A DNA stretch of 64,000 nucleotides from Sphingomicrobium clamense (lineage in GTDB: Bacteria; Pseudomonadota; Alphaproteobacteria; Sphingomonadales; Sphingomonadaceae), in NCBI RefSeq assembly GCF_019264355.1, contig NZ_JAHVAH010000001.1, forward strand, positions 356,001 to 420,000. Direction: 5' to 3'. A program made the translations under genes and the position numbers. Of this stretch, positions 43,591 through 52,999 are shown piece by piece. How positions within the stretch are numbered: the stretch's first letter is position 1; the number at the start of each line of letters is the position of its first letter. The notes under the pieces are model-generated. The model ran no database searches, had not been told where the DNA came from, and was given only the letters and a program-made list of their open reading frames with translations.

Positions 43591-43897
43591 GCTTGGAGCA
43601 GTCCTGCTCGTCACCGTCGGCCTCGGTGCATGTGCACCGGTCGCCTATAATTACGGGGAAGCAGTAGCGTACAACAAGACGGCGCAGGTCATCGACCCGA
43701 CGCCGACCTATGATGAAGACGACGCCAAGCCCGGCGACAATGGTGAACGCGCGGCCAGTGCGGCCGAAGCGCATCGGACCGGCACAGGCGGCGGCGCTGG
43801 CGGCGCTGGCGGCGCTGGCGGCGCTGGTGGTGCCGGCGGGATTGGCGGCGGCGGCGGAGGTTTCGGCGGCCTGGGGGCCGCGACGGGACCGCGCTAG
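43574..43897 (+). CDS. Gly/Ala-rich lipoprotein in the Tad locus
   Basis: A 107-residue protein overlapping cpaC by 17 bp. Lipobox GLGAC gives Cys20. A short mature part (APVAYNYGEAVAYNKTAQVIDPTPTY) is followed by an acidic linker and then a ~35-residue Gly/Ala run built from repeats (GGA)n and GGGGGGFGGLG. The position between the secretin and TadG corresponds to where cpaD is found in other loci, but there is no sequence similarity to CpaD (no conserved DPGY-type motif seen). It could be a secretin pilotin or stabiliser. Function unknown. Confidence 0.65.
   Translation: MGTTIKLGAVLLVTVGLGACAPVAYNYGEAVAYNKTAQVIDPTPTYDEDDAKPGDNGERAASAAEAHRTGTGGGAGGAGGAGGAGGAGGIGGGGGGFGGLGAATGPR
43790..43825 (+). 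repeat. Four perfect 9-bp tandem repeats in the lipoprotein gene
   Basis: GGCGGCGCT occurs four times in a row at 43790–43825, in frame as Gly-Gly-Ala. The unit length keeps the frame, so copy-number slippage would change only the length of the Gly/Ala linker. Confidence 0.8.
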
Positions 43898-43917
43898 GGG
43901 GCTAGCAAAGGTGAGAC

Positions 43918-45591
43918 ATGATGGCTCGGTGGGAATTGGTATGGAATGAGGAAGGCGCGATTGCGCCCACCCTCGCAGTCAGTTTGTTCGGCCTGCTCGC
44001 CGCAGGCGGCATCGCGTTCGATTATGCGCGCATGGCCTCGCTCGACACCGAATTGCAGAATGCGGCCGACCAGGCAGCGCTGGCCGCGGCAACGCAGCTC
44101 GACGGTGTCGACTATGCCTGTTCGCGCGCCAAAGCGGCGGCGCGTCGCCTGGTTGAGAACAAGTCCTATCTGTCCAACGACGGCGGCACCACGCGCTTGT
44201 GGATTGACGAGACATTCGATGGCAGCGGCGCGGTCAATAGCGCGCTGACTTATGCAGTCGACGACTGCGCGGCGACCGCCAACATCACCTTCTACGAAAG
44301 CTATAATACCGCGACCGATACCTATGGCGCGGTCGCGACGACCGACGAGACGGCCAACGTCGTCGAAGTCACGGTCGGCGGACGCAGCGTCAATTTCGCG
44401 CTGACCCCTGTCGTCGCCGCTGTCAGCTCGGGTGACCTGAGCGGCACGGCGCTGGCATCGATCAGCTCTGCGATCTGCAAGACGCCGCCGGTGATGCTGT
44501 GCAACCCGCAGGAGCCGGCCGGCAACACCAACGACCTGCTGCCCTATAATCCGGCGCATGGCGTGGGCCTGCGCCTTGTCACGGGCGATGCGACCGTACC
44601 GGGCAACTTCGGCTGGCTCGAGGCGCAGATCGGCAATGGCGCCAACGCGCTCAAGGGAGCGCTTGGCTACAACACGCCGCCGGGCGTTTGCCAGAACACG
44701 TCGGGTGTCACCACCAAGCCTGGCATGACCACTTCCGTACTTTCGTCGCTCAACACGCGCCACGACGTATTCGCCAACGGGTCGAACTGTCCCAACACGC
44801 CGGGCGGCGTCTGTTCGCCGGCGGTCAACACGCGCAAGGACCTGACCTGCGTGTCCAACGCCAGCGGCTGCACCGGGAATAAGGGGTTCGAGGATTTCAT
44901 CCCGTTCGATCCGCTCTTCGGCGATCATGATGGCGACACCTCGACACCGGACCAGCAGATGGCACTGCCGTCCGACGGATCGCTCGATCCCGAAGCGATG
45001 GGCTATCCGCATGACTTCTGCCACACGGGCAAATTCGGTGTTCATTCATGCGATATCGAGGGCACGGGCCAATGGGACCGCGACGCCTATTTCCGCGTCA
45101 ATTATGGCTGGAACAACGCGCAGTGGAAGGCCGCGATGGGCTGGACCGCAGGCGACCCGCTTCCGCGCCGTTATGACGTCTATCGTTGGGAAATCGACAA
45201 TCCCACGCACATGAACGGGACCGACAATTTCGGGATCGACCATGCGCAGCAGGTCGGCACCGGCAACAACCGCGCTTTCTCGCGCCCTGCCGACGGCGTC
45301 CCGGGAGTCGACATCGACGAAGATACCGGACAGCCCGATCGCCGCGTGATCGCGGTCGCGGTGCTCAACTGCCAGTCGCTCGACGTGAAGGGCAAAAGTG
45401 TCGACGTGCCCGTGGCGACCTGGATCAACGTGTTCCTCGTCGAACCCTCGATCAAGCGCGGGTCGGGCAGCGAGCCCAATCTCTATACGCGCGAGAAAGA
45501 CGTCTACGTCGAATATATCGAAGAGGTCGAAGTCGATGGCGGGACCAACGCCACCGTCGTTCGCCGCGACAAGCCCTATCTGCTGAGGTAG
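43918..45591 (+). CDS. TadG-like pilus assembly protein
   Basis: A 557-residue protein with the N-terminal Tad domain: EEGAIAPTLAVSLFGLLAAGGIAFDYARMASLDTEL (given here in parts), one membrane-spanning helix with the DYARMASL and NAADQAALAAA signature. The long C-terminal periplasmic part contains several cysteines (about ten, e.g. KTPPVMLCNPQ, CVSNASGCTG, DFCHTGKFGVHSCD) that suggest disulfide bonds. TadG is an inner-membrane component that contacts the outer assembly. No VWA MIDAS motif was recognised. Start uncertain between 43918 and the next ATG at 43921. Confidence 0.85.
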   Translation: MMARWELVWNEEGAIAPTLAVSLFGLLAAGGIAFDYARMASLDTELQNAADQAALAAATQLDGVDYACSRAKAAARRLVENKSYLSNDGGTTRLWIDETFDGSGAVNSALTYAVDDCAATANITFYESYNTATDTYGAVATTDETANVVEVTVGGRSVNFALTPVVAAVSSGDLSGTALASISSAICKTPPVMLCNPQEPAGNTNDLLPYNPAHGVGLRLVTGDATVPGNFGWLEAQIGNGANALKGALGYNTPPGVCQNTSGVTTKPGMTTSVLSSLNTRHDVFANGSNCPNTPGGVCSPAVNTRKDLTCVSNASGCTGNKGFEDFIPFDPLFGDHDGDTSTPDQQMALPSDGSLDPEAMGYPHDFCHTGKFGVHSCDIEGTGQWDRDAYFRVNYGWNNAQWKAAMGWTAGDPLPRRYDVYRWEIDNPTHMNGTDNFGIDHAQQVGTGNNRAFSRPADGVPGVDIDEDTGQPDRRVIAVAVLNCQSLDVKGKSVDVPVATWINVFLVEPSIKRGSGSEPNLYTREKDVYVEYIEEVEVDGGTNATVVRRDKPYLLR

Positions 45592-45598
45592 TCGGGTG

Positions 45599-46123
45599 AT
45601 GGGGTGGCATCTCGACCTTTGGAACTCGAAGCGCGGCTCGGCGGCTGCGGAGCTTGCGCTCTCGCTGCCGGTTTTCTTCGCGATCCTGTTCGGCGCGACC
45701 GAGGCGGGTTTCTACTTCTATAACGAGCACAAGCTGACCGAGAGCGTGCGCGACGGTGCCCGCTTTGCCTCGCGCCAGGGCTTTTCCGACTATCCATGCG
45801 GCGGTGCGATGGACGCGACCACGCAGGGCGACATCATCGAGGTCGTGCGCACAGGCAAGGTGAACGGTACCGAAGACAGGCTTCCGCGCATGGACGAGGG
45901 AACGTTCAACGTCACTTTCACCTGCATCAGCCAGATGGAGACCAAGCCGGGCAGCGGCTCGCACGTCCCCGTCGGAGGCATCTATACGAGTGCCGGCGAA
46001 GCCCCGGTCGTCACGATCGACGCCGCGGTGCCCTATCAGAGCCTGTTCGGCTTCGTATACGGCTTTCCCTCGGGCGGAATCTGGCTCAATGCCGATCAAC
46101 AGACCACGGTGAACGGCGTATGA
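45599..46123 (+). CDS. TadE-like minor pseudopilin
   Basis: A 174-residue protein. The ATG at 45599 is preferred over a GTG three bases earlier. The leader MGWHLDLWNSKRG ends at a Gly before SAAAELALSLPVFFAILFGATE, the type IV pilin-like start with Glu at +5. A periplasmic domain of ~120 residues has two cysteines (YPCGG, FTCIS). TadE-like proteins are processed by the same peptidase as Flp and act in pilus assembly. The next gene overlaps its stop by ATGA. Confidence 0.85.
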   Translation: MGWHLDLWNSKRGSAAAELALSLPVFFAILFGATEAGFYFYNEHKLTESVRDGARFASRQGFSDYPCGGAMDATTQGDIIEVVRTGKVNGTEDRLPRMDEGTFNVTFTCISQMETKPGSGSHVPVGGIYTSAGEAPVVTIDAAVPYQSLFGFVYGFPSGGIWLNADQQTTVNGV

Positions 46124-46734
46124 GGCTGTTCGCCCACCTCCTGCGCGATCAGCGCGGTGCCTCGGCGGCCGAGTTCGCGCTCGTCGTCCCGCTGTTCCTG
46201 ATCCTGCTGCTCGGCATTGTCGATGCCGGCCGCTTGCTGTGGGAACTCAACACGATCAAGAAGGCGACCCAGGTCGGCGCGCGCATGGCGGTGGTGACGG
46301 CCCCGGTCGACAATTCGATCGCGACCGAAAGCTATGTCGGCCACGATCCCGGCACCGGGATGCTGGGCCAGGGCGACATCATCCCCGCGAGCGCGCTGGG
46401 CGTCATCGAGTGCGACGACACGCAGTGCACCTGTGCCACGGCTCCGTGCAAAGGCAGCCGCTCTTACAACGGAGCTGCCTTCAACACGATCGTGGCGCGC
46501 ATGACCAACCACTTCAGTCGCATTGGCGCGGGAAACGTCACGGTCTCGTACCTTGGTTCGGGGCTCGGTTTTGCCGGCGATCCCAACGGCCCGGACCTGT
46601 CGCCCACGGTCGAAGTCGAAGTCTCGGGCCTGACCTTTTCACCGGTGACGAGCCTGCTATTCGCCAACGTCACCATCCCGCCAGTACGGACCAGTATGAC
46701 CGGAGAGGATCAGGCTGGTGCGGCATCTTATTAA
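46120..46734 (+). CDS. Second TadE/TadF-like minor pseudopilin
   Basis: A 204-residue protein. The leader MRLFAHLLRDQRG and the start ASAAEFALVVPLFLILLLGIVDAG give the pseudopilin hallmark. The C-terminal domain has a cysteine cluster (IECDDTQCTCATAPC) that may form a disulfide-stabilised loop and is unlike that of the first copy. It begins in the ATGA overlap with the previous gene. Together they correspond to the TadE/TadF pair of Aggregatibacter. Confidence 0.85.
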   Translation: MRLFAHLLRDQRGASAAEFALVVPLFLILLLGIVDAGRLLWELNTIKKATQVGARMAVVTAPVDNSIATESYVGHDPGTGMLGQGDIIPASALGVIECDDTQCTCATAPCKGSRSYNGAAFNTIVARMTNHFSRIGAGNVTVSYLGSGLGFAGDPNGPDLSPTVEVEVSGLTFSPVTSLLFANVTIPPVRTSMTGEDQAGAASY

Positions 46735-46788
46735 CGGTAGCGGCGCCCGGAGGGCTGGACGCCAACGCGTATGAACGAAGGACAAGGA

Positions 46789-47994
46789 ATGTCGAAGATC
46801 GATCCCAATGCTCATGAAGCCAGGGGCTGGCACGCGGGGGGATATAGTCCGCCCGTCAAGCTGTTCCTGACCGGGGCTGCAGGCGATCCCGGGGCACTGG
46901 CCGGGGTCGAGGTCGCCGGCTTCCCGATCGAATTGTCGATCATCGACGAGGGCGGGTTCCCCGGTGTCGAAGACGTCGCCGATTCGGCTGCCGCCGTCGT
47001 CCAGGTCGCGACCGACGACCCTGCGACCGTCGCGCAGTTTGGCGCGCTGGCGCGTGCCACCGATGTGCCCATGCTCGCCGCCGCGTTCGATCCCCCGCTA
47101 TCGTTCGTGCGTCAGCTCGTGCGCGCGGGCGCCCACGACGTCATTCCCCTGCCGCTCGACATTGCCGACCTCGAAACCTCGGTGCAGCCGATCGCGAGCG
47201 AATTGGCGACGAAGACGCGTAGCGCGCATGTCGGGCTCGAAAAATCGATCATGGTCATCAAGTCCGAAGGCGGGGTCGGTGCGACCGCGCTCTCGACCCA
47301 GCTGGCCACGCGCTTCGCCGCCAACGAGGCGGCGGCGGGTCGCGAAACCTGCCTGCTCGACATGGACATGCAATTCGGGGACGCGGCCTTCGTGCTGGGG
47401 CTGAAACCGCGCCTGACGCTCGCCGACCTGATCCAGGCCGAAGAGCGGCTCGACGGCGCGTTGATGCGCACGGTCGCGACCGATCATCCCTCGGGGCTCA
47501 AGATCGTGTCCGCGCCCAACGAGATCCTGCCGCTGGAAAGCCTGAGCGCGGAGCATGCGTTTCGCATTCTCAATCTTGCCAAGGCAGAGTTCGGGACGGT
47601 GTTCGTCGATCTTCCGATGAACTGGACCAACTGGTCGCTGTCGCTGATGACGCGCGCCGACATGGTGTTGATGGTGACCGAACTGTCGATCCCCTCGCTC
47701 AACCGCGCGCGGCGCCAGCTCGACCTGCTCAACAGCCAGGGTCTTGGCGACATCGACGTGCGAGTGGTTGTCAACCGCTTCGAAAAGGGACTGTTCAAGA
47801 AACTGACACGCTCGGATGCGGAGTCCGTGTTGGGACGCGAGGTCGCCTATACGATCTGCAACGACCACCAGACGATGAGCGAGGCGCTGGAACGCGGCGT
47901 GCCCATCGCGGAGGTCAAGCGTCGGAGTGCCCTCGGCAAGGATCTCGACATTCTCGATTCAGGCCTCGCGGGCGCTCTGGGACTGGAGCGATAG
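46789..47994 (+). CDS. cpaE: CpaE/TadZ pilus localisation ATPase
   Basis: A 401-residue protein. The ATG at 46789 has AAGGA upstream; ATG 46771 is an alternative. An N-terminal receiver-like domain (residues ~20–130; the phospho-Asp is not clear) precedes the MinD/ParA-like ATPase with deviant Walker A SEGGVGATALSTQLA (lysine absent at the last position) and the region CLLDMDMQFGDAAFVLGL. CpaE recruits the Tad machine to the pole. The atypical P-loop is usual in this family. Confidence 0.92.
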   Translation: MSKIDPNAHEARGWHAGGYSPPVKLFLTGAAGDPGALAGVEVAGFPIELSIIDEGGFPGVEDVADSAAAVVQVATDDPATVAQFGALARATDVPMLAAAFDPPLSFVRQLVRAGAHDVIPLPLDIADLETSVQPIASELATKTRSAHVGLEKSIMVIKSEGGVGATALSTQLATRFAANEAAAGRETCLLDMDMQFGDAAFVLGLKPRLTLADLIQAEERLDGALMRTVATDHPSGLKIVSAPNEILPLESLSAEHAFRILNLAKAEFGTVFVDLPMNWTNWSLSLMTRADMVLMVTELSIPSLNRARRQLDLLNSQGLGDIDVRVVVNRFEKGLFKKLTRSDAESVLGREVAYTICNDHQTMSEALERGVPIAEVKRRSALGKDLDILDSGLAGALGLER

Positions 47995-48004
47995 GGGTAG
48001 GATT

Positions 48005-49462
48005 ATGGGCATGTGGCAGATCAAACGACCGAAATACGATCCTGGCGCCGAGGACGAGCATGCCAAGGAAGTGCATGAAGCGCTCGATCCGCACAGCTTC
48101 GACAAGCAGGACGACGATGCCGCCGAGCGCGATCGCGAGGCCAAGCGGAAGCTGATGAATGTCGGCGATGCCGGCGCCTTCGCCAAGCGCGACCATCATA
48201 CCGAGCTCAAGGTCGAACTGCACCAGGCGCTACTCGACCAGATCAACCTCGCCGCGCTCGAGGCAATGAGCCGCGCGCAGATCGCCGACGAAATTGGCGA
48301 TATCGTCGCCGAAGAACTTGAAAAACGCAGTCACGCGCTCAACCTTAACGAGCGCAAGCAACTGGCCGAGGACGTGCTCGACGAGTTGCTCGGCCTCGGA
48401 CCGCTTGAGCCGCTGCTCAAGGATACGACGATCACCGACATCTTGGTGAACGGCTACGACAATATCTACGTCGAACGTTACGGCACGCTCGAAGCGTCGC
48501 CGGTCAAGTTCAAGGACGAGAAGCACCTCTTCCGGATCATCCAGAAGATCGTGTCGAACGTCGGCCGACGGATCGACGAAAGCGCGCCGCTGGTCGATGC
48601 CCGTCTCGCCGACGGCAGCCGCGTCAATGCGGTGGTTCCGCCGCTGGCGCTCGACGGTTCGCTGCTCTCGATCCGTAAGTTCGCCAAGGTTCCGATCAGC
48701 CTCGAACGGCTGGTCGAAATCGGCTCGGTTCCCGAAAGCGTCGCCATGTGCCTGCGCGCCGTGGTCAAGGCACGCCGCAACGTGCTCATCTCCGGTGGTA
48801 CCGGTTCGGGTAAGACGACCATGCTCAACGCAATGAGTGCATTCATCGATCATCACGAGCGGATCGTGACGATCGAGGACAGCGCTGAACTCCAGCTGCA
48901 GCAGGACCATGTCGCGCGGCTCGAAACGCGACCGCCCAATATCGAAGGGCGCGGCGAGATCACGCAGCGCGACCTCGTCAAGAACGCGCTTCGCATGCGC
49001 CCCGATCGCATCATCGTCGGCGAAGTTCGCGCCGGCGAGGCGTTCGACATGCTTCAGGCGATGAACACCGGCCATGACGGGTCGATGACCACGATTCACG
49101 CCAACACGCCGCGCGACAGCCTTTCGCGTCTCGAACAGATGATCGGGATGAGCGGGATCGACATCTCGCCGCGCGCCGCGCGCAACCAGATCGCCAGCGC
49201 GATCAACGTCGTGATCCAGGTCTCGCGCCTGTCCGATGGCCGCCGCCGCCTGACCAGCCTGTCCGAAATCACGGGCATGGAAGGCGAGGTCATCACGCTC
49301 CAGGAAATCTTCCGCTTCCGCCAGAAAGGTATCGATGCCGATGGCGTGGTGCAGGGCAAGTTCGAAGCGACCGGCATCCGTCCGCGCTTCGTCGACGAGG
49401 TCGCCACCTATGGCGTCGAATTGTCGCCCGAACTCTTCCGTCCCGATGCGAGGTTAGACTGA
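48005..49462 (+). CDS. cpaF: CpaF/TadA secretion ATPase
   Basis: A 485-residue cytoplasmic hexameric motor. The ATG at 48005 follows GGGGTAGG. Walker A is GGTGSGKTT (264–272). The Asp box ([10 protein letters not shown]), Walker B ([16 protein letters not shown]) and the His box ([16 protein letters not shown]) are present. It powers both pilus extension and, in Caulobacter, retraction. The stop overlaps the tadB ATG by TGATG. Confidence 0.96.
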   Translation: MGMWQIKRPKYDPGAEDEHAKEVHEALDPHSFDKQDDDAAERDREAKRKLMNVGDAGAFAKRDHHTELKVELHQALLDQINLAALEAMSRAQIADEIGDIVAEELEKRSHALNLNERKQLAEDVLDELLGLGPLEPLLKDTTITDILVNGYDNIYVERYGTLEASPVKFKDEKHLFRIIQKIVSNVGRRIDESAPLVDARLADGSRVNAVVPPLALDGSLLSIRKFAKVPISLERLVEIGSVPESVAMCLRAVVKARRNVLISGGTGSGKTTMLNAMSAFIDHHERIVTIEDSAELQLQQDHVARLETRPPNIEGRGEITQRDLVKNALRMRPDRIIVGEVRAGEAFDMLQAMNTGHDGSMTTIHANTPRDSLSRLEQMIGMSGIDISPRAARNQIASAINVVIQVSRLSDGRRRLTSLSEITGMEGEVITLQEIFRFRQKGIDADGVVQGKFEATGIRPRFVDEVATYGVELSPELFRPDARLD

Positions 49463-50460
49463 TGGAGCCTTGGCTACGCGCAATTATCTTGGCCGCCATT
49501 TTCGGGGCGGTCCTGATCCTGGTCGAACGACTGGTCTCGGCCATTTCGCGTAGCCGCTCGAGCGGCTCGGCGATCAACAAGCGCCTCCAGATGATCGAGG
49601 GTGGGCACACCCGCGAGGAAACGATGGTGGCGCTACGCCGCGACGACGATGCGGCGAGCATCCGGTTCGGTGGCTTCATCGGCAGGATTGGCGAGTCGCT
49701 TCGGACCCTGCTCGTGCAGGCCGGGGTCACCGGCAACTCAGGCCAGATCGCCATCATGCTGATGTCACTGCCTTTCGTCGTCTTCCTGGCGCTGCTCGCG
49801 ATCTTTTCGGTCGGGGGCTACGCGATGAATGTCGGGCGGGTCATGCTGCTCGCTGCCGTCGCGCTCGGTCTGGGTGCCGCCATCCCCTTTCTCATCCTGC
49901 GCTTCATGGCCAATCGCCGCCGCAAGAAGATGGGCGAACAATTCCCCGTGGCGCTGGACGTATTCGTGCGCGGTCTGCGAGCAGGTCACCCGGTGGCCGC
50001 AGCGCTCGACTTGCTGACGGCCGAGATGCCCGATCCGGTGGGGAGCGAATTCGGTCTGGTGATCGACGAAGTAACCTACGGCGCCGACCTGCGCGATGCG
50101 CTCGACGAGATGGCGGAGCGCTGGGACCTCGACGACATTCGCATGTTCGTCGTCTCGCTTTCGGTGCAGCAGGAAACGGGCGGCAACCTCGCCGAGATTC
50201 TCGACAATCTGACCAAGGTGATCCGCGATCGCCAGGCGATGGTGATGAAGGTGCGCGCCTTGTCGTCCGAAGGTCGAATGACGGCTTGGATGCTTTCCTC
50301 GCTGCCGCTCCTGACGCTGCTCATCGTCTTCATGGGCAACTCGTCCTTCTTCCTCGACGTGGCCGAAGATCCGATCTTCGTGCCCGCATTCGCAATCCTC
50401 ATCCTGATGTGGCTGATCGGGGTCTTCATGATCCGCAAGCTGGTCGATTTGAAAGTCTGA
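49462..50460 (+). CDS. tadB: TadB inner-membrane platform protein
   Basis: A 332-residue T2SF-family protein with one N-terminal helix (residues ~5–25), a cluster near residues 95–150 and two to three C-terminal helices. The T2SF domain has GEQFPVALDVFVRGLRAGHPVAAAL and FVVSLSVQQETGGNLAEILDNL. It forms the platform with TadC on which CpaF acts. Its start overlaps the cpaF stop. Confidence 0.93.
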   Translation: MEPWLRAIILAAIFGAVLILVERLVSAISRSRSSGSAINKRLQMIEGGHTREETMVALRRDDDAASIRFGGFIGRIGESLRTLLVQAGVTGNSGQIAIMLMSLPFVVFLALLAIFSVGGYAMNVGRVMLLAAVALGLGAAIPFLILRFMANRRRKKMGEQFPVALDVFVRGLRAGHPVAAALDLLTAEMPDPVGSEFGLVIDEVTYGADLRDALDEMAERWDLDDIRMFVVSLSVQQETGGNLAEILDNLTKVIRDRQAMVMKVRALSSEGRMTAWMLSSLPLLTLLIVFMGNSSFFLDVAEDPIFVPAFAILILMWLIGVFMIRKLVDLKV

Positions 50461-50464
50461 GCCG

Positions 50465-51439
50465 ATGATCGAATTTCTTGCCGAGAACCAGACTGCCCGC
50501 TTCGCGGTATTGGCGCTGCTGTTCGTCATCATCGTGTTCTCGGTCTATTCTTTCTCGCGGGCCGCTACGGCGCGGAGCGCGGTCAAGGAACGCCTCGAAG
50601 AAGCCTCGACCGCGCGTCCGACCGCCGAGCGCGGGCAGGCGTCGCTTCGCAGCGATTCTGTCCAGAGCCGCTGGACCGACTTCGTCAACACGATCGAGAA
50701 AACCGGGATCAACCTCGTCGACACGCGCAGCGACACGCTTCGCAAGAAGCTGATCGAAGCCGGGTTCACGTCGCCCGACGCGCCCAAGATCTACACCGCC
50801 GTCCGCCTCGTCGGGGTGATCCTGATGCCGATCCTGGTGATTGGCTACATGTTCCTGGTCGGCAATCCGCCGACGCTCATCGGCGGTTACTTCGCGGCAA
50901 CGATCGCGATGTTGTTCGGGCTCTACATCCCGACCGTCTACGTCAGCGCCAAGGCCGACCGTCGCCGGACCGAAATTACGAACGGCTTTCCCGACGCGCT
51001 CGACCTGATGCTCGTTTGTGTCGAGGCGGGGCTCGGGATCGACACTGCCTTCAACCGCGTCGGGCAGGAAATCGCTGAATCGCATCCTTTGCTCGCGCAG
51101 CAATTCGGTACCGTCGTGCTCGAACTGCGTGCCGGTCGCAGCCGTGAAGATGCGCTGCGCCGCATGGCCGACCGTGCCGGGGTCGATGAAATCCGCGCCT
51201 TCGCCACGCTCCTGATCCAGTCGACCAAGCTGGGGTCGAGCGTGTCGCAGACGCTTCGAACTTATGCGCACGAAATGCGCGAAAAGCGCCGCTTGCGCGC
51301 CGAAGAGAAAGCGCACCGCCTGCCGGTGCTGCTCTCGGTGCCGCTGGTCGGCTGCATGCTGCCGACGATGATCGGCGTCCTCATGGTGCCCGCGGTGATC
51401 CGCATGATCCGGATCATCGGGCCGGCACTGGGAGGCTAG
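50465..51439 (+). CDS. tadC: TadC inner-membrane platform protein
   Basis: A 324-residue T2SF-family protein. The domain motifs are FPDALDLMLVCVEAGLGIDTAFNRVG and ATLLIQSTKLGSSVSQTLRTYAHEMREKRRLRAEEKAHRLP (in part), the latter an exact match to the TadC hallmark. Transmembrane helices lie near residues 10–30, 105–150 and 275–315. It starts 4 bp after tadB. Confidence 0.94.
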   Translation: MIEFLAENQTARFAVLALLFVIIVFSVYSFSRAATARSAVKERLEEASTARPTAERGQASLRSDSVQSRWTDFVNTIEKTGINLVDTRSDTLRKKLIEAGFTSPDAPKIYTAVRLVGVILMPILVIGYMFLVGNPPTLIGGYFAATIAMLFGLYIPTVYVSAKADRRRTEITNGFPDALDLMLVCVEAGLGIDTAFNRVGQEIAESHPLLAQQFGTVVLELRAGRSREDALRRMADRAGVDEIRAFATLLIQSTKLGSSVSQTLRTYAHEMREKRRLRAEEKAHRLPVLLSVPLVGCMLPTMIGVLMVPAVIRMIRIIGPALGG

Positions 51440-51457
51440 GAAGAAGGGGGAAGACCG

Positions 51458-52999
51458 ATGATGGCCAAGACAGGAATGCTCGCTGCGACGACTGCGCTCG
51501 CGTTGGCCGCCTGCGCAGGACCGCAGGTCGAAGTCCGCCAGATCGCATCGCCGCTCTCGCAGGAGGACATCAGCGTGGCCGACCGGCTCGGCGAAGCGCA
51601 CGCGATGATGCGCATGGGCAATGTCGGGCTCGCGATCGAATCCTACCGCAAGGCGCTGCGCAAGAGCCCGCGCTCGGCGCTCGCGCATGTCGGCATGGCG
51701 CGCGCCTACGACAGGATGGGGCGCTACGACCTCAGCCTCGACCATTACCAGGTCGCGCTCGCGCTGAGCCCCGAGGACCCGAGCATGTACGCCGCTCTGT
51801 CCGCCTCGCTTCGCGCGCAAGGCCGCCCCGTCGACGCCGCGCGCGTGATGGCCGAAGGCCGCGCACGGCAGATCCAGCAAACCGATGCTGTCGCCGAAAC
51901 CCGCATACCCGCCCAGTTCCTCGGCCCGCCCAGCGCGCCCGAACTGGTCGCCGGTTCGCTTAACATCGTGCCCAAGCCGCTCTCGGCCGAAGCCGTGACG
52001 AGCGGGATTACCGTTCGCCTGCCCCAGCCACGCCGGGTCGAGGGTCCCGACGCACCCGCACTCGATAACGAGAATATCGTCGCGTCGGGCAAGTTCGATG
52101 CGCCGGTGGTCGACCTGGTCACGCTATCGCCTGAAGCCGTGCCCGAAAGCGGACTGCGTCCCGACGCGCCGCAGATCGATGCCGGTTCGGTGCAGATGGC
52201 GGGGCGCAATGTCGGCGTCGTCGAAATCCGTTCGCTCCAGCAAGGCGTGTCGATTTCCGACCTGCCGCGCAGCAAGGCTTCGAGGCCCGAACTGGTCTCC
52301 GCCCCCCTCAAGGTCGCCGAGGTCAAGCTCGAAGCGCCGACGGTGGCGACGCTGGAACGGCCTGCCGAGGAGATCGCGGTCATGCCGGCGCCCAAGCTGG
52401 CGATGCGCACCTCACCACTGCCCTTCGTCGATGCCGGCCCCGCGCCCGTGGTGCGCGACGTCCCGCTGGCGATGGCGCAAGGCGTCGAGCCGACCGCGGC
52501 CAACCCCGCGGTGCTGCTCAATGCGCCGAAAGTGGCCCGGCGCCATCCGATGCCGGTCGCAACCAAGCGCGATCGCGCGCGGCTCGAACGGATGAGCAGC
52601 GGTGAGGTGGCGCTCGTCACGACCGCGACTCCCGCCTGGGAATCGCGCCCTGCCTACCGGTCCGAAGTGGTCGACCGGACACGCACGAAGACGACGGTCC
52701 AGTTTACGCGCGCCAAGGTCGAGGCCGCGCCGGTCATGCTGATCGGTGCCGGCAACTCGATGCAACTGGCCGAACGCGCCAAGACGCGACTGGTCGCCGA
52801 AGGCGTCCGTGTTGCCGACACCGGCAAGTCGTCCACCGCGCGAGCCCGCTCGGTCCTTTTCTATCCGAAAGGGCGCGAAGAGGATGCCAAGGCGCTGGTC
52901 GCCCGCTTCGGATTCCGGATCGCGGCGCAAGCCGGGCCGGTCGAAGTGATGACCCTGCATCTCGGCAAGGACGCGCAGGCCGCGCTTCTGGGCGGCTGA
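51458..52999 (+). CDS. TPR lipoprotein with SPOR/LytR_C-like C-terminal domain (TadD-related)
   Basis: A 513-residue protein with lipobox LALAAC (Cys19). Two to three TPR repeats (residues ~45–125; AHAMMRMGNVGLAIESYRKALRKSP, AHVGMARAYDRMGRYDLSLDHYQVALAL) are followed by a long Pro/Ala-rich region and a C-terminal ~80-residue domain (PVMLIGAGNSMQLAERAKTRL, VLFYPKGREEDAKALV) that resembles the LytR C-terminal or SPOR fold. TadD-like lipoproteins act as secretin pilotins. ATG 51461 is an alternative start. Confidence 0.75.
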   Translation: MMAKTGMLAATTALALAACAGPQVEVRQIASPLSQEDISVADRLGEAHAMMRMGNVGLAIESYRKALRKSPRSALAHVGMARAYDRMGRYDLSLDHYQVALALSPEDPSMYAALSASLRAQGRPVDAARVMAEGRARQIQQTDAVAETRIPAQFLGPPSAPELVAGSLNIVPKPLSAEAVTSGITVRLPQPRRVEGPDAPALDNENIVASGKFDAPVVDLVTLSPEAVPESGLRPDAPQIDAGSVQMAGRNVGVVEIRSLQQGVSISDLPRSKASRPELVSAPLKVAEVKLEAPTVATLERPAEEIAVMPAPKLAMRTSPLPFVDAGPAPVVRDVPLAMAQGVEPTAANPAVLLNAPKVARRHPMPVATKRDRARLERMSSGEVALVTTATPAWESRPAYRSEVVDRTRTKTTVQFTRAKVEAAPVMLIGAGNSMQLAERAKTRLVAEGVRVADTGKSSTARARSVLFYPKGREEDAKALVARFGFRIAAQAGPVEVMTLHLGKDAQAALLGG

